NCBI GenBank assembly: GCA_013146195.2
Contig: CM028384.1
Span: forward strand, 69,539,990 to 69,603,989
Source of the DNA: Codonopsis lanceolata
Taxonomy: Eukaryota > Streptophyta > Magnoliopsida > Asterales > Campanulaceae
DNA length: 64,000 bases
Direction: 5' to 3'
This document shows positions 32,590-42,285 of the stretch, one piece after another. How positions within the stretch are numbered: the stretch's first letter is position 1; each line of letters starts with the position of its first letter. The notes under the pieces were generated by a model. It saw only the letters and a program-made list of their open reading frames with translations. It made no database searches and was not told the DNA's origin. The position numbers and the translations under genes were made by a program.

Positions 32590-33900
32590 ATTAAAACTAT
32601 TGCATTGTAAGTTCACATTGAGACATAATAATTTAGAGTAAGTCCCGTGTAACATCGTTTTACGGATCTTAATTCGTATGACGGAGTTCCACTTTCTTAT
32701 AGTTCAACCCACCAATACGGTGGGTCAGGTAATTTGGATCTGCTTTACAAAAAATAACCATAAAACTGTTTCACCCAAGTTTTTGCCTAATTGATAAAGG
32801 TAAATTTGGTACCCAAATAATCAATAAAGTTTTTCAATAACTATGTGAATCAACTTGCAAAGCATGTACATGCTCAATGCTACTTCCAACAACAAACAAA
32901 CAAAGAAAAATTCCACAAACAAAATAAATTGCAAAAATATACACAAGTTGGTCCTTAAAAATAGGATTGATTTACTATTACATAGCTCCTTCGTTGTTAT
33001 TTAATGACTTCACACGAAATCAAATATTCCCTCCCTTCATTCAAACAAAAAAGAAAACTTCCAAAAGGAAATAATCTCATTTGAAAATATTATGGACAGC
33101 GGAAGACTTTATAAACAATTAACAGAGTAATCCAAGATCAAAGAGAATAGAGAGATGATTGGGGTCAACGGACGATTGAAATTTTATTAATGTCAACCTT
33201 AAATACATTCTAGGGTTACAATTATATATAGATACAATATCAAACCCTAAACTATCTAATTAAGGAAACCCGAAAACAAATTTGCTGCATTGCTCCACGC
33301 AATGCAACCGCATTCACCTTCTGAGCGCGACCGCATTAACAGTAGAAACTTCCTCCGGATTTCTCCCTTAGTGATACACTCGCACTGCCCAAGGATGCGA
33401 CCGCCTTGCAATGCGGTCGCATTGTCCATCCACGATGCGCCCGCATTACTGCCAAAAGCCCAACAGTCCTCGGAGGACTTGGTCAAGTAATCGAGTCATT
33501 CCGTTCCCAACACAAAAGTCAAAACTTTAACCCATGTGTAAAGTGATCCATTTAACGGCATGCCTCGTGTTTGACTTTTACGAGGTACAAACTTTCTTGT
33601 TAGGGGCACTTCGCATGGAAAACTATAACATAAATTTCGAACTTTTTAATATCGTCCTTTTGGTTCTCAATTTTTTTTTTTTTTATTGTACGAAAGTTAA
33701 GTATTTTTGTATGACCTGTTAGATAAACATCATATCTTTCAAATAAAAAACTATCTTATACGTTAACAAAAACTCTAAATAGTCCTCCTTCAGACTTAAA
33801 ACTATCATTTTATATATAGACTGGGGGAAGGCAATCCTCCTATATATTACATGTAGGAGTTTCAGTTCCAAAGGAATTGTAGATCAAGAAACTGCAACAG
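32590..33900 (+). promoter_or_regulatory. Upstream region of BAHD copy 3, interrupted
   Basis: The module shared with 22500-22810 (TTGCATTGTAAGTTCACATT, AACTTGCAAAGCATGTACATG) is followed by a 420-bp insertion at 33093-33512. It resumes with AAGTCAAAACTTTAACCC and GTGATCCATTTAACGGCATG, which match the copy 2 upstream region. TTATATATAG near 33810 and CCTATATATTAC near 33840 are TATA-like. Confidence 0.5.
33093..33512 (-). mobile_element. Solo-LTR-like insertion in the BAHD copy 3 promoter
   Basis: Read on the minus strand the block starts TGTTGGGAACGGAATG and ends CGCTGTCCA, so it has TG...CA ends like many copia LTRs. Comparison with copy 2 shows that this block is extra. It contains repeated GCGACCGCATT phrases, including a 10-bp perfect hairpin stem (33395-33404 with 33413-33422), and TATATATAG. 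I see no clean 5-bp duplication, so the class is uncertain. Confidence 0.5.
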
Positions 33901-33905
33901 CAACA

Positions 33906-35200
33906 ATGAGAAATATCCATCGATTGGCAAGAAGGTATCTTCACAGCAGAATAATCTCAAAAGAAACAATTAAGCCTTCATTTCCGACTCCTCCTCACCT
34001 CAAAACCTACAATCTTTCATTCCTTGATCAGATCAACCCTTCAAATTATATGCCTTTTGTTTTCTTCTACCCAAACTATGACTCTAGTAGTACAGTTCCT
34101 ACCTATCATCGGGAGAGATTAGCAACCTCCCAATTACTCAAGAAGTCCTTATCTCAAACTTTGAGCCAATACTATCCATTTTCCGGGAGATTCACTGCTG
34201 AAAACAGAACCTATGTGGACTGTAATGATGAGGGAGTCGAGTTTGTGGAAGCTCAAATAGATACAACCTTATCGGAGCTCATCCATGTCCATTCTTTCAA
34301 GAACCAACCATTAGATCAGTTCTTTCCTACTGATGGAGCATGTGGCCCCATTTACAAGAGTTCCATTCGTCTAGTGATGGTTCAGCTTAGCTACTTTGCT
34401 TGTGGAGGATTGGCTTTAGCAGTGTCCATGTCCCATAAGATCGCAGATGCATGTACTTTTTTCAATTTTGTCAATCATTGGGCTGCAGTGACCCGACGAA
34501 ACTTAGGTGATCAGCATGTACAACCTCTGCCACCGCATTTCATTTACTCCCCAAATGATATTGCCTACATTCCGAAATATGTGATAGACAAAGGGAGTAA
34601 CCTTGTCTGTAAGAAATTTGTGTTCTCAAACTCGAAATTAGCTGAACTGAAGGCCAAGGGTAAGGACCACAAAAATGCATCTGCGGGAGAAGAGGAGATC
34701 ACAATGATGAATCCTACTAGGATTGAAGTTCTCAGCTCACTACTCTATGGATGTGCTGTGAGGGCAGCAAAGAAGGCGAATTCACAATCTGTTGATTCAT
34801 TTGTTTTGGCACAGGTGGTGAACGTGCGCAATAGGATGGTCCACCCATTGCCTGAAACCACTGTGGGAAATATTTATTTATTCTTTATATCCACCCATTG
34901 CTAGAATGAAGAAAGCTGCAACTAACTGGACTGACACTCAAGTAAACCAACATCTACGCCAAACAGGAAATCGACATTTATAAAAAAGTTGAAATTCTTT
35001 TATAGGCTTCACTATACCAGGTCGATTTTGGGTGGGGAAAGCCCGTTCGGGTGAATATTTGTCCAGGGTATCTAGCGAAGAATGTCTTCCATTTAATGGA
35101 TACACCAAGTGGTGATGGAATTGAAGCAATGCTAGCTCTGGAAGAAGAAAACATGGCCGCATTTCAGAATGACGAGCAACTCCTAGCATTTGCTTTATAG
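33906..35200 (+). pseudogene. BAHD acyltransferase, copy 3, pseudogene
   Basis: The frame is open from the ATG at 33906 for 332 residues. It includes intact HKIAD at 177-181, and is nearer to copy 1 than to copy 2. After VGNIYLF near 34880 a deletion shifts the frame and gives a stop at 34902-34904. Further deletions follow around 34905-35000, including loss of most of the segment before DFGWG. The last 59 codons (35024-35200, VDFGWGKPVRV to the normal stop) survive in another frame. The catalytic half could in principle be made as a truncated protein, but without DFGWG an active enzyme is not expected. A copia-like LTR sits in its promoter and a MULE in its 3' flank. Confidence 0.92.
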
Positions 35201-35242
35201 TTTTTATTTTCTGGTTCATCAGGTTTGTAACTATTTCTAGAT

Positions 35243-36355
35243 GGCAAAACCCTCCATTTGGCCACCCAACTTTTCAAGAAATTGCAATGCGGCCACCGAA
35301 AGTTTAAAACTTGCAATAAGGGACTAAATTAATGTTGCAAGCGTGCCCATATTTTGGATGGACGTTAGTTCTCATTAAATTTGAGTGAAATTCTATTTTG
35401 CCCCCTTTAAATAACAATTGTTCCCTTTATGTGATATTAGAAACCCAAAGGGGTTCAATTGAAACATAAGCAACTCTATAATGCACAAATTGATGAAGAC
35501 GTCATTTCTCTGCCATTCAATTTTAAAAAATGACAAAACCAATCATCTCTAACCCACCCACAACATTTGCTTCAGTAAGTAAAAAAGTTGAAACTTTCGC
35601 ATTTTCGAGTCGGGGGGATATGCAGGCTTCGATAGGAGAGAGGTCGGAGGCTATAGTGGATATGGGGAGTTTGGCATAAGAGAAGAGAGAGATGGATCAG
35701 GTCGAGATGGATTTCGGTGGGTGGAAAAAATTTCAGGAGATAGCCCGGAGATGGCGACAAAGAGGTTCGGGCTATGGAGGAATGGGGAGTTTGAGTTGAT
35801 CGATTGGTTCAGGGTGATCAATATTGAATCTGGGGTTTGAAACAAACAACGGGTTGAAGGTTGGGGCTTTTGATCGGGTTTCGAAAGGCAATTTATGGCC
35901 GGATCTGGGTTTGCGAGTGTCTTTTACCTCGGAAATCCATTGGAGTGGTGATGGAATTGAAGCAACTTCGTTGTGCTTAGCCTCACCAACTCATCGGCTA
36001 CCTCTTCGTCCTCCTCAACTTTTACCTCTTAGTACTAAATTTTGAAATTCTTGAGGTTTACTGGGAAAGAAGGAATGTTTGGTTATGATCCAGCAATTTG
36101 GTTACATTTGGGTACATTTTGACCCCTTGATGTTTACTTAAATGGCATGTATATCTTTTTTCAATTAGACCCGTTTGGGTTTCTAATATCATATAAAGGG
36201 AACAATTGTTATTTAAAGAGGGCAAAATAGAATTTCACTCAAATTTTTTATTTTGCAACATTAATTTAGTTGGTGGCCTCATTGCAAGTTTTAAAGTTTC
36301 GGTGGCCGTATTGCAAGTTTTTGAAAAGTTGGGTGGCCAAATGTAGGGTTTTGCC
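35243..36355. mobile_element. Pack-MULE-like element carrying BAHD fragments
   Basis: Terminal inverted repeats of about 200-220 bp begin GGCAAAACCCTCCATTTGG on the left (35243-35463). On the right, read in reverse (36355 to about 36158), they begin GGCAAAACCCTACATTTGG. The element is flanked by exact copies of the 9-bp duplication TTTCTAGAT (35234-35242 and 36356-36364), the mark of Mutator-like insertion. It sits in the 3' untranslated sequence shared by the BAHD copies, which resumes at 36365. There is no transposase. The interior, more GC-rich than its flanks, contains two pieces of BAHD coding sequence (35569-35630 and 35944-35965) around about 310 bp of unknown origin. Confidence 0.92.
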
Positions 36356-36364
36356 TTTCTAGAT

Positions 36365-37640
36365 CAGTCAATTCTTGAAATTTCATATTTCAGCAGATGT
36401 GGTTGTATATGAAATTAAGTTTTGGCCAAGATATGATTATCACCCCCAATGTTTCCACCAAATCCCAAAGTGCACCCTAACCCAAGTTTCGTGCCAGAGT
36501 AATACATGAGGATAAGTATTTTATTTGGACTTGGCCTACAAGCAGCCAGCTTGTGATAATAATAATTCCATCTAAATTAGTGAGAGAGAGAGAAACTCAT
36601 ATACCACATGGTGTAGCCCTCCTTGTACCACCAAGCAATATGATCCATTGCTGACCCATAAACCATGTTCAATCATACTTGGTGATATAGGGAGGGGTGC
36701 AGATAGAGACAAACGGGTAGAGTGAGAACAAACAAAAACAGGTAATAATTATTCCTTTGTATGAATGTTTGGAAAGGAGAGAGATGACGGCAGCAAAACA
36801 AGGAGAAAGCAGTTGTGGCGGCACTTGGGGCTTTGGGGGAACAGCCGGCTGAGCAGAGGGAGTGAGATACCGCACGAGGTAAGATGGCAATTGCTTTTGT
36901 TACACTACACAATTCAGATTTTGTTCGTCTTATGGGATATAATTTGTTATTTTACATTTAAAGGGATTTGGTACAATCCTAACTGTTGTTTGAACACGAG
37001 TTCATAGTTTTTTTTTTTTTTTTTGAAAGAGGTTATTGACACCATGAATGGCCAAGGATACAGATTTGGGTGTAAGTGCAATTCATATGATGGGTTCGGT
37101 GTTAGTAGAGGGATTGGTACAGGGGACAAACGAACAATTGACCAGGACATAAGGAGAGAAAGAAAGATATACAAAGCTGAAGCTGTTTACTGGTTCGTGG
37201 TTTTTAACGAGGAAGAATTTTTGTGGTTCTGAGTTTTTTAAAAGGAAAATGACATTGAAACTGTTGCTTGTTGCTGGTGAGGTTGTCTGTGTTGCTGGAG
37301 GAAGCCTCTGAACTTCTGGACTGCATACATGTAGTCTTAAAGATTTTCAAATTGAAGTTACAAAATATTACAAGCAGGCCCCTAAATTTAAGATTCTCAT
37401 TTTTTGTGTTTTCTTTAAATTTTACATTCAGGCTAGCGGAGCTAGTTAGTTCTGTTACACGAAGAAGTTAACTTTTGGCACACCTTATCAGGTAAGGGAT
37501 TACACTTTTATAAGGGTAAGGAATTTCTGTCCATAACATAAATTAATATTGTTGTTCTTTCATATCTTTGTCACAATATTAATTTCGTAAATTTCATGTG
37601 ATAACTTTGGTGTGCGAAAATTTTTGATAAGATAAGAGTA
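36365..37640. other. Intergenic sequence after the BAHD cluster
   Basis: The first 50 bp continue the BAHD 3' flank. No supported gene follows. Short frames around 36765-37232 have no recognisable domain. A T17 run lies at about 37008-37024. Confidence 0.5.
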
Positions 37641-37659
37641 TTATATATTAGGCACCAAA

Positions 37660-40615
37660 AAGGTGATGCGACCTTGTACACAGGGGTATACAAGACAAAA
37701 GTATTTGATCACTATTGTATATACAAAAGGATCCGTTGTTCTAGTTCTTGTACTGGGAGCAGCTTCTAAGCACCAGAATCTAAGAGTCTGGAGAAAAGCT
37801 TCCTTGATCCCTTCTGTTTCAGTCTCAACATTCTCAAAGATCCTTTTGTTCCATTCCTTCCAAATGATCCACCAAACCGCTGAAGGAGCAGAAATCCATT
37901 AAGAGTTTAATTTTCTTCTCTTGTACAGAGGCCACCCACGCAGAACCTCAATAACAGTCCGACGCATGACCCAGGAAACCCCAGCCAAATTGAAGAACAG
38001 ACTCCACACTTCCTGCGTTATGGGGCAATGCATTCACATTCTCCTCCTCCTTTTTACACATAAAACACCAATTGACGCAAACTTTACCACGTGCTCTAAA
38101 ATTCACCCCCGTCAAAATGGCTTCCCAGGCTGCCTCCCACACAAAAAAGCTGACCCTACTGGACACCTTTTCACTCCATATATCTTTCCAAGGGAACGAA
38201 ACTCTGTCACTAATATTCAGCTTGGAATAGAAAGACTTGACTGAGAATTTTCTGTCCTTAGCCCCCTCCCAGGCAACTCTATCTTCGCCCGAATCTTGTC
38301 TCTTCACTTCGTGAAGCAAAGCCAGCATTTGGACTAGTTCCCCAATCTCCCAACCCTGGAAATTTCTGCAAAACACAGGATTCCAAAAATCTGCCCCATC
38401 ATGGATTTCTAGAATCGAGCTCACCTGATCCTTATTTACCGCAACGCTGTACAGATTAGGGAACCTGAATTGTAGATGCGTGTCCCCGCACCACCTATCC
38501 TTCGGAAACCTGACAGAGTTATCGAAACCTATCTCGAAGGAAATGAACCGACTGAAAGTATCCCACCCTCTCATGATTCCTTTCCGGACACTACAATCAT
38601 GATTGCTATGAACTTTCTTTGGGAACCACAGTTGATCATCCGTACCGTACTTGCCCACAACTAAAAACCTCCACATCCATTTTCCTAACAAAGCAACATT
38701 AAATTTACAGAGATTCTTAATTCCTAATCCACCAGCCCCTTGCTGCTGCACACTGAATCCCGCTTCACTAAGTGATATTTCCTCTCCTCCTTACCTCTTC
38801 CCAAAGGAAGTCCCTTTCCAACTTTTTAATCCTCTTCACAACTGAAATTGGGATCACGAAAAGAGACAGAAAATACGTGGGTAAGTTGGACAAGGTACTG
38901 TTTATCAAAGTCAACCTACCTCCCTTTGATAAATACTGTCTCTTGTCAGCAAGTCTTCTTTCAAACCTTTCCACTACAGAATTCCACTGATTGACATTTT
39001 TATACGAAGCTCCTAGGGGGAGGCCCAGATACATCGAAGGAAGAGCAGAAATTTTACACCCAAAGAAATAAGCCAGACTCTCTACATTATCCACCCTACC
39101 AACTGGAATGATCTCGCTCTTCGAAATATTGATCCTCATAGTCGACAGCCCTTGGAAGAATAATAAAATCATTCGGAGATAACCGAGCGGATCCCTATTT
39201 GCTTCACAGCACCAATGTGTCATCTGTAAACAGGAGGTGTGAAATAGACATTCTGTGTGATCTGTACCTCTTCCCACCTCAAAGCCCCGGATGAATCCTC
39301 CTGCCTCGGCCTTATCAATGAGACGACTCAGCGCTTCCATGACCACGATAAACAGGAAAGGAGACAGGGGATCCCCCTGGCGCAGCCCTCTCGAACTCGA
39401 GAAAAATCCTGCAGATTCTCCATTGACCAGAATTGAGAACCTGACCATTGAGATGCTGAACATAACCCATTTTCTCAGTTTTTCCCCAAAGCCTATTCTC
39501 TCCAAAAGATAAATCAGAAAATCCCATTTAACATGATCATAAGCCTTCTCTCTATCGAGCTTGCACATTACACCTAGAATCCCACTACTCACCCTAGCAT
39601 CCACCGCTTCATTCGCTATCAATGCCGCATCTAGAATTTGGCGGTTACCCATGAAGGCGTGTTGAGAATCTGAAATCACAAGTCCCACCACTTTTCTGAG
39701 CCTTGACAACAGAACCTTCGAAATCAACTTATAAATACTACCGATGAGGCTAATCAGCCTGAAATCCTTCAACTCATCTGCACCCTTCTTTTTCGGAATG
39801 AGGGAAATAAAGGAGACATTAAGACTTTTCTCAAAGTGTTCCTCCTTGAAGAAGACATTCTGTGTGATCTGTGTGATCTGTACCTCTTCCCACCTCAAAG
39901 CCCCGGATGAATCCTCCTGCCTCGGCCTTATCAATGAGACGACTCAGCGCTTCCATGACCACGATAAACAGGAAAGGAGACAGGGGATCCCCCTGGCGCA
40001 GCCCTCTCGAACTCGAGAAAAATCCTGCAGATTCTCCATTGACCAGAATTGAGAACCTGACCATTGAGATGCTGAACATAACCCATTTTCTCAGTTTTTC
40101 CCCAAAGCCTATTCTCTCCAAAAGATAAATCAGAAAATCCCATTTAACATGATCATAAGCCTTCTCTCTATCGAGCTTGCACATTACACCTAGAATCCCA
40201 CTACTCACCCTAGCATCCACCGCTTCATTTGCTATCAATGCCGCATCTAGAATTTGGCGGTTACCCATGAAGGCGTGTTGAGAATCTGAAATCACAAGTC
40301 CCACCACTTTTCTGAGCCTTGACAACAGAACCTTCGAAATCAATTTATAAATACTACCGATGAGGCTAATCAGCCTGAAATCCTTCAACTCATCTGCACC
40401 CTTCTTTTTCGGAATGAGGGAAATAAAGGAGACATTAAGACTTTTCTCAAAGTGTTCCTCCTTGAAGAAGGATTGGAAGACCTCCAAAACGTCGGACTTA
40501 ACCACTTCCCAGAAATGTTTGAAGAAGGCCAGAGTAAACCCATCAGGGCATGGAGCTTTATCACCCTTCACTCCTCAGTGCCTCCACAACCTCCTCTTCG
40601 GCCTTTTAGCTTTGA
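37660..40615 (-). pseudogene. LINE retrotransposon ORF2 fragment (reverse transcriptase, zf-RVT)
   Basis: The minus strand encodes, in order, a reverse transcriptase N-part (DKAPCPDGFTLAFFKHFWEVV, SLIPKKKGADELKDFRLISL, RGLRQGDPLSPFLFIVVMEAL), then KAEAGGFIRGF. The catalytic block follows but has lost its frame (LLFTDDTLVL in a frame with stops). The C-terminal zf-RVT region comes last (SFFVWEAAWEAILTG; then VWWIIWKEWNKRIFENVE near 37860). The 5' end is cut off near 40615 with no endonuclease. A 616-bp stretch of the RT is tandemly duplicated (39240-39855 and 39856-40471). Frameshifts and stops make it non-functional. No poly-T tract marks the 3' end. Confidence 0.88.
39240..40471. repeat. 616-bp tandem duplication within the LINE RT
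   Basis: Two nearly identical units (39240-39855 and 39856-40471) repeat the same RT segment. I noticed only a few substitutions, for example ATTCGCTATC/ATTTGCTATC. The junction has an extra GTGATCTGT copy, consistent with slippage or unequal repair at short homology. Both units stay in frame with their surroundings, so the long frame passes from one into the other. Confidence 0.93.
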
Positions 40616-41640
40616 AAAATTGATATATGTTTTGTTAGTTGTACCGTGTGGCACTACTTTTTTTTTCAAATACCAAGTATGAATGATCGATCGCGAGTTA
40701 TAATGACATTTCAATTCATTTGACAACTTCGCAACTTTGCTTTTCTGGATGAAAAACCGCTTACGTGATCAGGGTATGTTTGAGTAGTCCTTCGTGATGC
40801 AATCCATCCTAGGTCGTTATCCATAATGGGTGCCCAACAAAAATAATACTTTTGAAGCCCAAATTCAAGACCAAAGTCAGCCATTCATGTTTTTCAAGTG
40901 GAACATATTTTTCAGTCAACTTCAACGGGCTGCCCAGGATGTTCTAGAGCTCTAAAATTGGTGTATAATATATGGTTGGAAAGCCCTTGAAGTCTAGTTT
41001 CCAGAAAATCAAACGGATCGCAATTCTGAACTTTCTAGAAGGAGCTAGACCCAAAATACTACATGCTGGTCAGAATAGACGGAAATGTATCTTTTATTCA
41101 AATGAACTTTGTTTTCTCCACCACCCTTAGAGTTTCCTAGAGCATGAATTGGCATCCTTTTTTTTTAACATTTTAAGCCTATAAATAGGCATGATCAACC
41201 TTGTATTATCGAGATGGAAGATATATAAAAGTTTGAGATTATTAGTGACGACTAATATTGTGAGGTTTGATCTTCCTTATTTATGTTTGGAACATGCTGA
41301 ACTTATCAAGCTTGAGAGTCATGGGCTTGTGGCATTTTGTAATCGAGGTTCATTAGGCAATTGCGCCTTTGATTCCCAACAATTTCGGCCCTTTTCTCTC
41401 TCTTTCTTTTTTTTTTTTTTTTTTTTTGAATTTCAGATCTCAAGCTTCTAATGTGCTCGAATTTCAACGGTCTCCTTTTTTTTTTCTTTTGACATTTGCA
41501 ACAGGGCCTTTCAAGAACAAATTGCATATTTCAATTTAAGAATAACAAGAACACAAATTTCAGTTTTTTTTTTTTTTTGGAGTTTTTCAACAAAGAACGA
41601 AGAAGATAGGATGAAGAATGATAGAAATTGATTTACGGGT
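40616..41640. other. Retroelement-like non-coding sequence with T-rich tracts
   Basis: A TATA-like CCTATAAATAGG lies near 41180, and poly-T tracts near 41155, 41410, 41480 and 41565. The phrase TTTGATTCCCAACAATTTCG (near 41370) recurs near 47076, beyond the gypsy element. I read this as LTR or untranslated remnants, with no coding content. Confidence 0.45.
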
Positions 41641-41650
41641 TACCTCTTTG

Positions 41651-41662
41651 ATTGGCTCTGAT
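41651..41662 (-). other. Primer binding site (initiator tRNA-Met type) beside gypsy LTR
   Basis: The minus strand reads TTGGTATCAGAGCC just after the LTR end GGATTCACATCA. A primer site is expected after a 5' LTR, yet the LTR at 41669-42211 lies downstream of the gypsy polyprotein. See the related finding. Confidence 0.7.
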
Positions 41663-41668
41663 ACCAAT

Positions 41669-42211
41669 TGATGTGAATCCGGGTTCGGATTCGAGCCAAG
41701 ATCGATTTAAAGATTAACGGGACCCTTGTAGATGGACAGCAAACGCGGAATGAAAAGGATAGGGAGTCTCCCTCAACCCGCTTGTCGTGATTGACAAGGA
41801 ACCTCAGGGTGCGGTAGAGAACCTTCGACGCGATTGCCGGGGACCCACGACCACGAAACGCCACAATCTTCCAACTCGTGAAGATCGATAAGTTCAAGGT
41901 GGTTTCCAATCCAAGAAACCCAAATACTCTCATAAACTCAATTGTGGAGAAAGGCAAGTGTAAGAACACTCGAACAAAGCTTATGCTTTAATATATTAAC
42001 CAAGTTGTTCTACAATGAGTTTAGAGCTGCCTTTTATAGGCTTGAAATGCGGTAATTACTAAGGGAGAGAAAACAAAAAGACTGTCCAACTTTCAGACTT
42101 CAAAACCCAACCTTCAAGTTTCAAGTTTCCAGGATTGTCGATTTGACCCTCTAAGTTGCCTATGAACTTCTATTGATATATTGGATCATTGATAACTTCA
42201 ATTTGATTCCA
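41669..42211 (-). mobile_element. Ty3/gypsy LTR
   Basis: On the minus strand the block starts TGGAATCAAATTG and ends GGATTCACATCA (543 bp, TG...CA). It is preceded by the purine-rich tract CTTGTGGGAGAGATT, a likely polypurine tract, about 60 bp after the polyprotein stop at 42286. CCTATAAAAGGC on the minus strand near 42035 is the TATA-like box. It is therefore positioned as the 3' LTR of the gypsy element at 42286-46694. Confidence 0.65.
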
Positions 42212-42285
42212 AATCTCTCCCACAAGTTGAAGTAACGCTGCTCGAGTCCTCACATAAACACGAGTGATTAGTCCTCTTTTTATGA

